Shown here: positions 19,884 to 28,866 of the stretch, piece after piece
Layout of the letters: each line of letters begins with the position of its first letter
How positions within the stretch are numbered: the first letter of the stretch is position 1
Position numbers and translations under genes: made by a program
Notes under the pieces: generated by a model
Seen by the model: only the letters and a program-made list of their open reading frames with translations
Databases searched by the model: none
What the model was told of the DNA's origin: nothing
Source: Acidobacteriota bacterium
GTDB taxonomy: Bacteria; Acidobacteriota; Terriglobia; Acidiferrales; UBA7541
Assembly (NCBI GenBank): GCA_003224145.1
Contig: QHYN01000199.1
Location: 1 to 64,000 of the forward strand
Direction of reading: 5' to 3'
DNA: 64,000 nucleotides

Positions 19884-20518
19884 TCAGCGTCCTTGTTCTT
19901 GCTGAAGGAGAATTTTGGCTCCACACCTTCGAGCAGCCGCTGAAGATTTCCACGGTGCTTGTAGATAATCAGCAGCGCCGCTGCCATCGCTCCAAACGTG
20001 ATTGCTAGCGGAGGAGCATGATGCCGCGCCCACAAAAAATACATCAGGAGCGGCATGGCAGCGGCCGCGGAAATCGAGCCCAGCGAAACGTAACGCCAAA
20101 CGATCACCACGAGGAGAAATAGAATGACAGCACCGAGAAAAGCCGGCGGGGAAAGCACCAGGAACACTCCCGCAGCCGTCGCCACTCCCTTGCCGCCTTT
20201 GAACTTCAGCCAAACAGGGAAGCAGTGTCCAACGAGCGCGGCGACTGCCGCAATCGTCATCGATGTTGCGCTATCGTTCGAAAGTCGCTCGGCGAGCAGA
20301 ACCGCGGCGGCGCCCTTCGCCACGTCGAAAATCAGCGTGAGGATACCCGCCAGCGGACTGACCACGCGCGCCACGTTTGTTGCTCCAATATTCCCGCTGC
20401 CTTTTTTGCGCACGTCCGTTCCGCCAAATAGTTTTGCGAGGACGAGCCCGAAAGGAATCGATCCTAGAAAATAGGCAACCAATGGCACCAGAAGGAACGA
20501 GAGAGAAAATTGAAACAT
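19880..20518 (-). CDS. plsY: Acyl-phosphate glycerol-3-phosphate acyltransferase PlsY
   Basis: This 212-residue inner-membrane acyltransferase transfers the acyl group from acyl-phosphate to glycerol-3-phosphate, the first committed step of phospholipid synthesis. The three conserved PlsY motifs are present: GSIPFG near residue 19, GSGNIGATNVAR near 41, and FKGGKGVATAAG near 109. Five or so membrane helices are visible. The Lys-rich C-terminus is hydrophilic. It overlaps gpsA (ATGA), which supplies its substrate, and follows thpR after 6 bases. This pathway needs PlsX, which is not in the window. Confidence 0.96.
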   Translation of the reverse strand: MFQFSLSFLLVPLVAYFLGSIPFGLVLAKLFGGTDVRKKGSGNIGATNVARVVSPLAGILTLIFDVAKGAAAVLLAERLSNDSATSMTIAAVAALVGHCFPVWLKFKGGKGVATAAGVFLVLSPPAFLGAVILFLLVVIVWRYVSLGSISAAAAMPLLMYFLWARHHAPPLAITFGAMAAALLIIYKHRGNLQRLLEGVEPKFSFSKNKDAE

Positions 20519-20524
20519 AGGATG

Positions 20525-21088
20525 CTACGCCTCAGCCGTCGCGAACGGAAAACTCGCAAGCGTAGTGTACTGCGCCCCGGAGGGATTCAGCTTGCTCTGA
20601 ATGAGGTGGAATTCGTTTGTCCGCAACGAGCCAAAGTCACGCTCCATGTTCGTCGCGATGGCCTTGCGCAGGGCCTCTGACAGCCCCGGGCGTTCGAATC
20701 GCGCTAACGTCAGATGGGCCGAGAAGGGCCGCTGCTCGCGCGGGATTCCCAGCTTGTCCATGGCGCCGTCGATGTCTGTCGCCAAGATTTTCAGATTTGC
20801 CGACGCCTCAATCCCGGCCCAGAAAACACGTGGATGTTTCTCATTGGGGAAAAATCCCAGGCAGCGGAAATTCAGCTTGATAGCCTGCTCACAACGCATT
20901 TCCTTGAGAGCGTTTCGAATCGCCGCGACTTTTGCCTCCTCGACTTCCCCCAGGAATTTCAAGGTGACATGGAGATTTCCGGGCCGCACCCAGCGCGGCT
21001 CTTTCGAAATTCCTCGCAGCGAATCAAGGAACGCCGCGAGATTTTCCCGGACCGCGGAGGGGATTTCCAGCGCAACAAAGAGGCGCAC
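20525..21088 (-). CDS. thpR: RNA 2',3'-cyclic phosphodiesterase ThpR
   Basis: This 187-residue enzyme of the 2H phosphoesterase superfamily opens 2',3'-cyclic phosphates on RNA ends; it was formerly called 2'-5' RNA ligase. The two catalytic H-x-T/S-x motifs are HVTLKFLG near residue 40 and HLTLARF near residue 124. The opening MRLFVALEIPSAVRENL is typical. It lies 3 bases downstream of cinA and 6 bases upstream of plsY on the same strand, which suggests a single transcript. Adjacent cinA-thpR genes are common in other genomes. Confidence 0.95.
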   Translation of the reverse strand: MRLFVALEIPSAVRENLAAFLDSLRGISKEPRWVRPGNLHVTLKFLGEVEEAKVAAIRNALKEMRCEQAIKLNFRCLGFFPNEKHPRVFWAGIEASANLKILATDIDGAMDKLGIPREQRPFSAHLTLARFERPGLSEALRKAIATNMERDFGSLRTNEFHLIQSKLNPSGAQYTTLASFPFATAEA

Positions 21089-21091
21089 CGT

Positions 21092-22366
21092 TCAGGCCCT
21101 TTTCACACCGCGCGGCGGCGAATCTCCGCCATTATAGAGAAAATGCAGCCGCACCATATCCAACGCAAGCTGCGAAGCGTGCCAGCGAATCGCCTCCCGG
21201 TCCCCGGGAAAACGCACGCCTCGCTCTTTTACGCCTCCCGCATGAGCCAACGCTACGTGCACGGTGCCCACCGGCTTTTCGTCGCTGCCTCCGCCCGGCC
21301 CAGCTATTCCCGTGATGCCCACGCCGAGCGTGCTGCCCACACTGCGCCGGATGCCTTCGGCCAGCGCCACGGCCACTTCGCTGCTCACTGCGCCTTTCGA
21401 CTGGATCAACTCTGCCGGCACATTCACCCACGCGCTCTTCAACTCATTGCTGTAACAAACGACGCTGCCCAGAAAATACGATGAGCTGCCGGCAATACTG
21501 GTCAACCGTTGTGCCAGCAAGCCGCCGGTGCAACTTTCCGCGGCGGAGATAGTCGCCTTGTTCATTGTCAGCAATCGCGCGATCACTTCCTCCATCGAAG
21601 AACCATCCTTGGAAAAAATCCGGTCGGTCAGTGCCAACTCAAAACCCTGCACGATTTCATCGAGCGTTTTTTGCGCATACGCGATGTCCTCGGTCCAGAT
21701 CCGCAAATGGATTTGAATTTCCCCGGGAGCCGCAAGAATCGTTGTCTTCACGTCGGAGTAGCGTGTGTAAATCGGCCTGATGCGCTGTTCCACTGCCGAT
21801 TCTCCCATGCCCGCAACGCGCAGCTCCCGGTGAAACATGCGAACGCCCGAGCGCCGCCTCTCCAGCCGCGGCAGCACTTGCTCCTCGTACATGGGCTTCA
21901 ATTCGCGCGGCGGCCCGGGCAGTAGCGCAATCAATCGCCCTTTGTCCTCCAGCCACAATCCCGGAGCGGACCCCCGCGGATTCTCCAGCACTTCCGCACC
22001 TTCCGGCACCATTGCCTGGCGGACATTCACCGACGGCATCTCCCGTCCCAATTGCCGGAAGCGCCCTTCGATGTAGCGAAGAATAGCGTCATTCAGGATC
22101 AGCTTGCGGCCCAGCAGTTCGGCAAGCGTCTCGCGCGTCAAATCGTCTTCCGTGGGCCCGAGTCCCCCGCTCGCGATAATCAGCGGCACGCGGTTCAGCG
22201 CGTCGCGAAACGCCTCCGCCAGCAATTCCCGATGGTCGCCCACAATCGTCTTGCGAACGACTTCAATTCCGAGCTTGTTCAATTCTTCGGTGAGAAAGAG
22301 CGAGTTCGTATCCATGCGGTCCGGAGTCAGCAGCTCCGAACCCACCGCGATAATCTCTGCTTTCAT
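21092..22366 (-). CDS. cinA: CinA-like competence/damage-inducible protein
   Basis: This 424-residue protein combines an N-terminal MoCF-like ADP-ribose pyrophosphatase domain (residues 1-165, start MKAEIIAVGSELL, with GGLGPTEDDLTRE near 70) and a C-terminal nicotinamide-nucleotide amidohydrolase (PncC) domain. The latter begins near residue 262 with ISAAESCTGGLLAQRLTSIAGSS, the catalytic Ser-x-Ser-Cys-Thr-Gly-Gly region. Its role in relatives is NAD salvage. I chose the start at MKAEII, the family N-terminus, 14 codons into the ORF; this leaves 8 bases after the NHL gene stop. It is the entry to the cinA-thpR-plsY-gpsA series. Confidence 0.95.
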   Translation of the reverse strand: MKAEIIAVGSELLTPDRMDTNSLFLTEELNKLGIEVVRKTIVGDHRELLAEAFRDALNRVPLIIASGGLGPTEDDLTRETLAELLGRKLILNDAILRYIEGRFRQLGREMPSVNVRQAMVPEGAEVLENPRGSAPGLWLEDKGRLIALLPGPPRELKPMYEEQVLPRLERRRSGVRMFHRELRVAGMGESAVEQRIRPIYTRYSDVKTTILAAPGEIQIHLRIWTEDIAYAQKTLDEIVQGFELALTDRIFSKDGSSMEEVIARLLTMNKATISAAESCTGGLLAQRLTSIAGSSSYFLGSVVCYSNELKSAWVNVPAELIQSKGAVSSEVAVALAEGIRRSVGSTLGVGITGIAGPGGGSDEKPVGTVHVALAHAGGVKERGVRFPGDREAIRWHASQLALDMVRLHFLYNGGDSPPRGVKRA

Positions 22367-22374
22367 TAGATTGA

Positions 22375-23424
22375 TTATCCGGCTAGTGGCAGGCCGCGCA
22401 CGTCCCAATCCAGCGTGAACAGAGCGGTGGTGGTGGCCAGAATCGCGCGCCCCGAGGGTTGCAGCGCCATGCCGACGAGTCCGGAACCACTCAGCGCGAG
22501 ATCGGCATGCGCCTGCGGCGTGATGCGCACGATGCCACGCTGGCCGCCGTAGGACGCGGCAACGTACAGATTCGCGTCGCGATCGAAGGCCAGGCCCTGA
22601 GGTCGGCCCAGCCCGCGGAAGAACACGCTCACCTCGCCGCCTTGCGTGATGCGGTACACCCGGTCGAAGCTGGAAGTCGTCGGCCCCGTCACGTACAGGT
22701 CGCCGTTCGGATGAAACGCCAGGTGATACGCCGCAACCGACGGTTCGAGCGTGGCAAAAACAAATATCTCTCGCTCCGGGCTGATCTTGAAAATCGTGCC
22801 GCTGCGGTCTCCGACGTACAGGTTTCCCGCCCGATCGAACGCAATGCCCGTGGCGACCCCCATGCCTTCGCTCCAGAGCTCGGCGCGGCCTTCCGGTGAA
22901 ACGCGATGGATGGCTCCGTCATTCCGGCAGGAGACGAAGAGATTCCCGGAGCGGTCGAGCGCCAGCCCACTGGGATTGATGAGCGAGGTGAGGAATGGCT
23001 TCACGTTGTAGTTTGCCGTGATTTTATAAAGGGAAACGGGAACCCGCTGCCCGCGCGGCCCGGAAAATGTCACGAATATATTTCCGTCGTGGTCCACCGC
23101 GGGATTCGCCACCGGATGCAAATTGTCGGCGATTTGTATCCCAATGTGCACCGGATGCGGCTGGCTTTCGTGGCCATTCGTGGCCACCCGTACCGTTCCC
23201 CCGGCCGCGCCTTCCGGAACCCGCGCAATCAGCCGGTTCTCGCTGGCCAGTGCCAGGCTGGCCTCCACGTCGCCAAAGTGCACTACCGGCCGCGCTTGTG
23301 CGCGCGAAATGAACCCGCGCCCATGAATGGTAATCTCCCCGCCGGGAATCGCGGCTGCGGGCGCAACTCTCTCAATGTGGGGAATGCCGTTCTTCTCTGG
23401 CGAGGACCCGAACCCGAATTTCAT
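22375..23424 (-). CDS. IPT/TIG plus NHL-type beta-propeller protein
   Basis: This 349-residue protein has no clear signal peptide. Residues 15-100 form an IPT/TIG-like immunoglobulin fold (APAAAIPGGEITIHGRGF ... VRVATNGHES). The remainder is a run of NHL/SMP-30-type propeller blades, seen as the repeated unit 'G-x-A-x-D-x2-G-N-L-F/Y-V' (GLALDRSGNLFVS, GIAFDRAGNLYVG, GLAFDRDANLYVA). The function is unknown; such propellers bind partners or ligands. The 579-codon ORF extends into pgpA in another frame. The true ATG overlaps the pgpA stop (ATGA), so the genes are coupled. It could be a gluconolactonase-like protein, but catalytic metal residues are not evident. Confidence 0.82.
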   Translation of the reverse strand: MKFGFGSSPEKNGIPHIERVAPAAAIPGGEITIHGRGFISRAQARPVVHFGDVEASLALASENRLIARVPEGAAGGTVRVATNGHESQPHPVHIGIQIADNLHPVANPAVDHDGNIFVTFSGPRGQRVPVSLYKITANYNVKPFLTSLINPSGLALDRSGNLFVSCRNDGAIHRVSPEGRAELWSEGMGVATGIAFDRAGNLYVGDRSGTIFKISPEREIFVFATLEPSVAAYHLAFHPNGDLYVTGPTTSSFDRVYRITQGGEVSVFFRGLGRPQGLAFDRDANLYVAASYGGQRGIVRITPQAHADLALSGSGLVGMALQPSGRAILATTTALFTLDWDVRGLPLAG

Positions 23425-24137
23425 ACCCAACCAATATGCAGCGTCAAAAGGCCAAAGTGTAGCGCCACACGCAGCAGGATTGCAGCGTAGAGGCCCGCCA
23501 TCCAGTCGTCCGCCATGATCCCCCAGCCGCCGGGCAATTTCTCCAGCCGGCGGATGGGCCACGGCTTCCAGATGTCGAACACCCGGAAAAGTATAAAACC
23601 GAGCAGCAGGTATTTCCAGTTGGCGAAGCTCAAGGCGAAGAAAATGGCGTATTCGGAGAAGTCCAGATGTGCCGTCAAATGCGGGAGGGCAATGGGAATC
23701 AGCGGCAGCAGTAGCGTCAGATGCTGGCCCGCTACCTCGTCGATGACCACGTGCTGCGGATCCTCGATCCCTCCATAGGAAGCCACCCGCGATGCACTCC
23801 ATACCCCGAGCGTGACAAGGATGACGAGCAGCGCTCCGGCAATCAGCAGCGGCAGAGCCATGGTCACGTTGTGAATGTCTGTCCCCGGCGCCCCAAACAG
23901 ATTCTCTCTTAGCATCGCATCCGCCAACGGATGCATCGAAAACACATCTCCAAGAGACTTCGGGTGGAGAAAAAAGACCGCAGAGAGAAATGCCGTCACC
24001 ACGCCGGCCAGCGATCCGAAGGTCCCTGGCGCTCTGGGAATGTAACCGATCCCCAGTGCCGTCGCGATGGCCAGTGCAAGTCTCGGTTTCTTGCGCGGCG
24101 GTTCCACGGCGCACGCGCTGCTACTCTTCGTTGTCAT
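23421..24137 (-). CDS. pgpA: Phosphatidylglycerophosphatase A
   Basis: This 238-residue inner-membrane phosphatase removes phosphate from phosphatidylglycerophosphate to make phosphatidylglycerol. Family features are [15 protein letters not shown] near residue 30 (the conserved PGTxGS), [14 protein letters not shown] near residue 130 (Asp-Glu of the active site) and the final [11 protein letters not shown]. The segment [27 protein letters not shown] is typical. Several membrane helices are visible. The ORF extends upstream, but I chose MTTKSSS because the longer version runs through yacG; this leaves a 17-base overlap with yacG. An insertion of about 40 residues around residues 55-90 makes it longer than the usual 160-180. 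Confidence 0.93.
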   Translation of the reverse strand: MTTKSSSACAVEPPRKKPRLALAIATALGIGYIPRAPGTFGSLAGVVTAFLSAVFFLHPKSLGDVFSMHPLADAMLRENLFGAPGTDIHNVTMALPLLIAGALLVILVTLGVWSASRVASYGGIEDPQHVVIDEVAGQHLTLLLPLIPIALPHLTAHLDFSEYAIFFALSFANWKYLLLGFILFRVFDIWKPWPIRRLEKLPGGWGIMADDWMAGLYAAILLRVALHFGLLTLHIGWV

Positions 24138-24339
24138 GCGGTTTGTCGGGATCGAGGAGCATGGTCTTGCGTTCGCCTTCGACACCTTCTTCTTCGTCGA
24201 AAATGGGTTCGGAAACCACGTACTTCTCGCTGGCCCAGTTGCCGAGATCCTGCATTCGGCAGCGCTCACTGCAAAACGGAAAATCCGCATGCACCGCCGC
24301 GTCGGTTTCAGTTTTGCAAATTGGGCATTTGTGCTTCAT
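24121..24339 (-). CDS. yacG: DNA gyrase inhibitor YacG (zinc-binding)
   Basis: This 72-residue zinc protein has CPICK at the N-terminus and [19 protein letters not shown] in the middle, giving the four Cys (C-x2-C ... C-x3-C) of the YacG zinc finger. The acidic C-terminus (DEEEGVEGE) is typical. In E. coli the protein binds GyrB and inhibits gyrase. It sits between pgpA, which it overlaps by 17 bases, and rimO on the minus strand. It is recognised by sequence pattern; its role in this organism is assumed. Confidence 0.9.
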   Translation of the reverse strand: MKHKCPICKTETDAAVHADFPFCSERCRMQDLGNWASEKYVVSEPIFDEEEGVEGERKTMLLDPDKPHDNEE

Positions 24340-24355
24340 GCGAACGATTCTTCTT

Positions 24356-24375
24356 CTCCGTGCCCTCTGTGTTAA
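24356..24375. repeat. Dispersed purine/pyrimidine-rich intergenic repeat
   Basis: The complement (ttaacacagagggcacggag) matches 15 of 20 bases of 40469-40488 (ttaacacagagaacgcggag). Both lie in short intergenic gaps beside unrelated genes, so this is a dispersed intergenic motif and not a gene-specific signal. Confidence 0.4.
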
Positions 24376-24452
24376 GAAATCCTCAAAACAAGGTTCGACA
24401 CCCTAAGCCATGCGCGCTCACATGGAATCACTCTTCGATCGGAAAGTATAGC

Positions 24453-25925
24453 CTACCCTAACACGCGCAGCGGTGCGCCGGTGGCGATGCGATGCAGTTT
24501 TTCAGAGAGCGGAACCGGCGGAGCAGCCGGGATGGCATGGTCAATACTTCTCGCGGGCCGCGGCAGAATTTCCACCACCCGTCCAATTAGGTCGTACGCA
24601 TGGGACTTTGTTATCTCCACGCGCGCCACGTCCCCTGCCTCGGCAACTTCGCCGCCCGGCAACTCGATGTCCGTCAGGTACAGCTTCCCGTCAATTTCTG
24701 GTGCCATGCCTTCGAGCCGCGCTTCCCACACCAGCGGGTTGTCTTTCGACGGCCCTTCGATCAGCGCCGTGAAAGTCTCGTTCTTCGCGGCGCGATATTT
24801 CGCCCGCAAATTCTCCCGTGAGATTTTCTTCTGAATGGCCATCAATCGGTTGCGCCTATCTGCGATGGTCCCTGCGTCTACTTTCTCATCCAGCGCATAA
24901 CTTTCCGCATTGTCCACATCCGAGTATTCGAAGACGCCCATCCAGTCCAGCTTCGCGGCCTTCACGAAATCGCACAGCTCCTGGAAATCCGCCTCGGTTT
25001 CGCCCGGAAATCCCACGATGAACGAGGTCCGCAGCGACACCCCGGGAATGGTCGTGCGCATGCGTTCCAGCAAACGCAGGAAGGCCTCGCCGTTTGAGCC
25101 GCGTTTCATCCGTGCCAGCACGCTGCGGCTCGCGTGCTGCAGCGGCATGTCGATGTACTTTGCCAGCCGCGGATGCTCCGCAGTCGTATCCAGCAATTTC
25201 TGCGTCACGCGATTGGGGTATGCGTAAAGGAACCGCACCCAAAGCAGCTCTTCGATTTGCGCCAGTTTTGCCAGCAATTGCGCCAGCCCGTCCCGCAGCC
25301 CCAAATCCTCGCCGTACGAAGTTGTGTCCTGCCCGATCAACGTGATTTCCCGCGCGCCCACTCTAGCTAGATTCTCCGCCTCGCGCACGACCGATTCGAA
25401 TCGTCGGCTCCGGAATTTCCCTCGCAGCTCCGGAATGATGCAAAATGTACAAGGGTGATCGCAGCCTTCCGCGATCTTGATGTACGCAGCGTGTTTTGGC
25501 GTGGTTACGATGCGCGGCGTCAAATCGTGATACAGAAACGCGGGCGGCTGCGCGGGCAGCACTCGCAAATCGCCCTCCACCGCCTCTACGATTCGCTCCA
25601 CTTCGCCGGTGCCAACCACCGCATCCACTTCCGGTACTTGCTCCAGGATTTGCTCGCGGTAGCATTCCACCAGGCAGCCCGCCACGATCAGTTTTTTTGC
25701 CGCGCCGAATTTCTTGTGTTCCGCCATCTCCAGTATGGCGTCCACGGATTCCTTTTGCGCCGCTTCAATAAAGCTGCACGTGTTCACCACCAGCACTTCC
25801 GCTTCGTCCGCGCGCGGCGTCAGCTCGTAGCCTTCGCGCGCAAGAAACCCCATCATCACCTCGCTGTCCACGAGGTTCTTCGGGCACCCCAGACTCACAA
25901 ATCCAACCTTAGTTGTACGCTGCAA
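24453..25925 (-). CDS. rimO: Ribosomal protein S12 methylthiotransferase RimO
   Basis: This 490-residue radical-SAM enzyme adds a methylthio group to the conserved Asp of ribosomal protein S12. Domain order: UPF0004 iron-sulfur domain (residues 6-125) with cysteines in SLGCPKN, VNTCSF and VAGCLVE; radical SAM core with the CDHPCTFC motif near residue 155; and a C-terminal TRAM domain (about 370-440). SLGCPKNLVDSE is diagnostic of RimO rather than MiaB. A Pro/Ala-rich tail of about 50 residues extends beyond the usual end. It is a single gene with 113 bases to yacG. Confidence 0.96.
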   Translation of the reverse strand: MQRTTKVGFVSLGCPKNLVDSEVMMGFLAREGYELTPRADEAEVLVVNTCSFIEAAQKESVDAILEMAEHKKFGAAKKLIVAGCLVECYREQILEQVPEVDAVVGTGEVERIVEAVEGDLRVLPAQPPAFLYHDLTPRIVTTPKHAAYIKIAEGCDHPCTFCIIPELRGKFRSRRFESVVREAENLARVGAREITLIGQDTTSYGEDLGLRDGLAQLLAKLAQIEELLWVRFLYAYPNRVTQKLLDTTAEHPRLAKYIDMPLQHASRSVLARMKRGSNGEAFLRLLERMRTTIPGVSLRTSFIVGFPGETEADFQELCDFVKAAKLDWMGVFEYSDVDNAESYALDEKVDAGTIADRRNRLMAIQKKISRENLRAKYRAAKNETFTALIEGPSKDNPLVWEARLEGMAPEIDGKLYLTDIELPGGEVAEAGDVARVEITKSHAYDLIGRVVEILPRPARSIDHAIPAAPPVPLSEKLHRIATGAPLRVLG

Positions 25926-26083
25926 ATTTGCTCCTCTGCGTAATCCTTGATTCTAACATGGGCCTAAAACCGGGTTTCGTGTCATTCGTCAGGCCCGTGA
26001 ATAGCAGCGATTACAGTCCTGGCAATGTCGGATTAGGGCTGAATTCCGGTGGAGTTGAGAAGTGGTCTCTCCAACTAGCTGCT

Positions 26084-28768
26084 TCACTTCTGCCCTAGTG
26101 GCACGCGGCGCTTCAGCTCTTCAAACCAGTTGAGCACGACGTTGATTTGAGTCGGCGCCGCTTCGCCTGCCTCGCTGGGCTTGAGCATCAGGAAGCGCTG
26201 CCCATCGGGCGTCACGTCGTAGTTGGTGGTCGATACTGGCGTTGGCACGTACTCCCCCTCAAAGAGCAACCGTGGTTTCCCCGCAGTGAAACTGGGCTGC
26301 GTGACAACAGCCACAGCCATCATCTTGCTGCCGCTCCTATAGAACAGTTCCCTCCCGCTGGGGTTCCACGCAGGTTCCGTGCCCCCCTCCGTCGAGATTT
26401 GCAACTTCCCACCGGGGCCCGGATAGGGCTGCACGTAAACCTCGTAGCGGCCGGACTCATTCGAGATATAAACCAACCAGCGTCCGTCAGGCGAAAACCG
26501 CGGCACAGTTTCGTTGTACGCCGTTCGGAGAAAAGGCTCTGCCTTGCGATCGCTCAACCGTAGCACCCATATGTCGTAACCCGTCGTCGGACTGATTTCC
26601 ATGAACGCCAGCAGCTGACCGTCCGGGGACCAGGACATCGGCACCTGGGTGGACTGGCTGGTTGTCAATCGCTCCAGTCCGCCACTGCCGTCGGCCCGTT
26701 GCCAGCAAATGTTCGCCGACCCTTCCTTGTTGGATTGAAACGCTATCCGCTTGCCATCGGGCGTCCATACCGCATTGATGTTCGCATTGCCCTCAAACGT
26801 AAGTCGCGTCAACGTCTCCCGCGAGAGGTCATACAACCAGTCTTGCGACTCTTGTTCGGTGATCCCCGTGGCTATCTGTCGTCCGTCGGGGGAAATTCGC
26901 GGGAACAAATACGCATGCAGAGGGGCGGCCACGGGTTGCTCTTTGCCACCTCGATTGACCCACACCAGCCTGCGTTGGTCCACTTGAAAGCTCCCCGGAA
27001 CATAGACTAGCGATCCCCCGGCAGAAATGCTGAACTGTGCGGCCCCGCTTGTCGTGGATTGCCGGACGCCTTCGACCACAGGGACCGCTGTGCCCATGAC
27101 CGCGAGCCTCTGGGCATCGAACGGCACGGCCATCAGGTTTCCACCTTGCGCAAAAACCAAGTGGCCAGAGGACGCGTAGCGAGCGTGTGCTGCCCCTTTG
27201 ATCAGGTTCCGCCTTTCGCCTGTCTCGATTGATTGGATCGCGACCTGCGCGTTGGTCCAATTAAAGCTCGTCGGTGCAAAAGCAAAGAGCATGGCTTTGC
27301 CGCCGGGCAGGAAATCCGGCAGGCGGTGGCTGACCTCCCCTTTCTCGAGATGGGTCAGCGGTTGCGCCGCACCCCCTGCGTCAGTTACTTGCTGCACAGC
27401 CGATACTTGCATTGGTCCAAAAGCAATCATTCCCTGGCCGCTCCAACTGGCCCCACGCGGAATCATTGCATCGGCAAGCGTGACCACTGCTCCTCCGCTC
27501 ACCGACACTTTCTTCAACTTTTGGCCTGCAAAAAAACCCAGCCATTGACCGTCGGGCGAGAAGAAGGGATTGACGGCTCCTTCGGTGCCCGGAACGGGCC
27601 TGGCCTCCAGGCTATCCATCGCGCGCAGGTAAATCTGCTGGGCCCCGCTTTGGACGGCAACATAGGCGAGGAGAGTGCCGTCTGACGAAAGAGCCACGGC
27701 AGGTTGATCCAATCCCGCAAGCCTCTGGCCGGGCGGCAGGGCAATCATGGTGCGGGTAACAGGCCGTGCCGGTATGGGCTTCAGACTCCAGAACGCAAGG
27801 CCGGTGATGGCCGCTAGGACCAACGAGACAGTGCCCCACAGCGCGATTCCTCGCCACCGAGCGCGCATACTTTTTGCTTGAGCGGTCGAAGCCGACGTGG
27901 CTTCTGAACCGCCTTCCGCGATCCATTGCAATTCGCCGGCTAAGTCGGCTGCACTTTGCCACCGTTTTTCGGGCTCCTTAGCGACGCAGCGGCGTATCGC
28001 ATGTTCGAGGGCCGGCGGCGTCATCGGCTTGATCGTGCCGATGGGCGCGGGTTCTTTCTCCAGAATGGCCGAAGCCACGCTGAGCTGGCTTTTGCCTGGA
28101 AACGCGCGCTGGCCCGTGAGCATTTCGTACAGCACTGCGCCTAGCGAAAAAATGTCGCTGCGGCTGTCCAGTTCTTTGCCTTCAATCTGTTCGGGAGACA
28201 TGTACTGAAACGTCCCCACAATCGTTCCTTGTGCCGTCACCGGAGAATCCTGCGTCACGGCCGCTGTCAGCGTGGCCACGCTGGCCAGCAGCGCAGCTGG
28301 TTTGGCAAGGCCGAAGTCCAACAATTTCGCGCCGGTCGGCGTCAGCATGATGTTGCCCGGCTTCAGGTCGCGATGGACAACTCCGCTGCGATGCGCCTTG
28401 TCCAGCGCATCCGCGATTTGCATCCCGTACTTGAGCACCTGCTCCAGCGGCAGCGGTCCTTTCTCCAGCCGCTTCGCTAGCGTCTCCCCTTCCACGCACT
28501 CCATCACGAGATAATCGATGCCGTCCTGATTTCCCACATCGTGCAGCACGCAAATGTGAGGGTGATTCAAACTGGAAATGGTCTTCGCCTCGCGTTCGAA
28601 GCGTTGCTTGCGGACGGAATCATTCGAAAGTTGCGAAGGCAAAATCTTGATGGCCACGTCACGCTCCAGCCGTGTATCGCGTGCGCGATACACCTCGCCC
28701 ATCCCGCCCGCCCCCAGCGGCGACTGAATCTCATACGGCCCAAGTTTTGTGCCTGAAACGAGAGGCAT
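26084..28768 (-). CDS. Membrane Ser/Thr kinase with TolB-like propeller
   Basis: This 894-residue kinase has a cytosolic N-terminal catalytic domain (residues 12-275): glycine loop LGAGGMGEVYRARD, VAIKI Lys, HRDLKPGN catalytic loop, LDFGLAK and the MSPEQIEG activation-segment end. A membrane helix follows at about residues 308-330 (WGTVSLVLAAITGLAFWSL). The extracytoplasmic C-terminal part (about 340-890) contains WD40/TolB-type repeats such as FSPDGQWLGFF, ISPDGRQIATG, WTPDGKRIAFQSN and FSPDGRWLVYISN. This architecture is abundant in Acidobacteria. Its substrates are unknown. It stands alone on the minus strand, 98 bases downstream of the transglutaminase gene. Confidence 0.96.
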   Translation of the reverse strand: MPLVSGTKLGPYEIQSPLGAGGMGEVYRARDTRLERDVAIKILPSQLSNDSVRKQRFEREAKTISSLNHPHICVLHDVGNQDGIDYLVMECVEGETLAKRLEKGPLPLEQVLKYGMQIADALDKAHRSGVVHRDLKPGNIMLTPTGAKLLDFGLAKPAALLASVATLTAAVTQDSPVTAQGTIVGTFQYMSPEQIEGKELDSRSDIFSLGAVLYEMLTGQRAFPGKSQLSVASAILEKEPAPIGTIKPMTPPALEHAIRRCVAKEPEKRWQSAADLAGELQWIAEGGSEATSASTAQAKSMRARWRGIALWGTVSLVLAAITGLAFWSLKPIPARPVTRTMIALPPGQRLAGLDQPAVALSSDGTLLAYVAVQSGAQQIYLRAMDSLEARPVPGTEGAVNPFFSPDGQWLGFFAGQKLKKVSVSGGAVVTLADAMIPRGASWSGQGMIAFGPMQVSAVQQVTDAGGAAQPLTHLEKGEVSHRLPDFLPGGKAMLFAFAPTSFNWTNAQVAIQSIETGERRNLIKGAAHARYASSGHLVFAQGGNLMAVPFDAQRLAVMGTAVPVVEGVRQSTTSGAAQFSISAGGSLVYVPGSFQVDQRRLVWVNRGGKEQPVAAPLHAYLFPRISPDGRQIATGITEQESQDWLYDLSRETLTRLTFEGNANINAVWTPDGKRIAFQSNKEGSANICWQRADGSGGLERLTTSQSTQVPMSWSPDGQLLAFMEISPTTGYDIWVLRLSDRKAEPFLRTAYNETVPRFSPDGRWLVYISNESGRYEVYVQPYPGPGGKLQISTEGGTEPAWNPSGRELFYRSGSKMMAVAVVTQPSFTAGKPRLLFEGEYVPTPVSTTNYDVTPDGQRFLMLKPSEAGEAAPTQINVVLNWFEELKRRVPLGQK

Positions 28769-28866
28769 GATTGGCCGCGATTATACTCCCGAGGAACCTG
28801 CGCACGGTACGTCCAACCCCGACTGTCGGAAGAAAGCCTGTTGGAATGTGCCCCTCACCTGGGGAC

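Noticed and set aside
22375-24114. 579-codon reading of the NHL gene
   Set aside because: Its first 230 codons are pgpA read in the wrong frame; the ATG at 23424 overlapping the pgpA stop is the better start.
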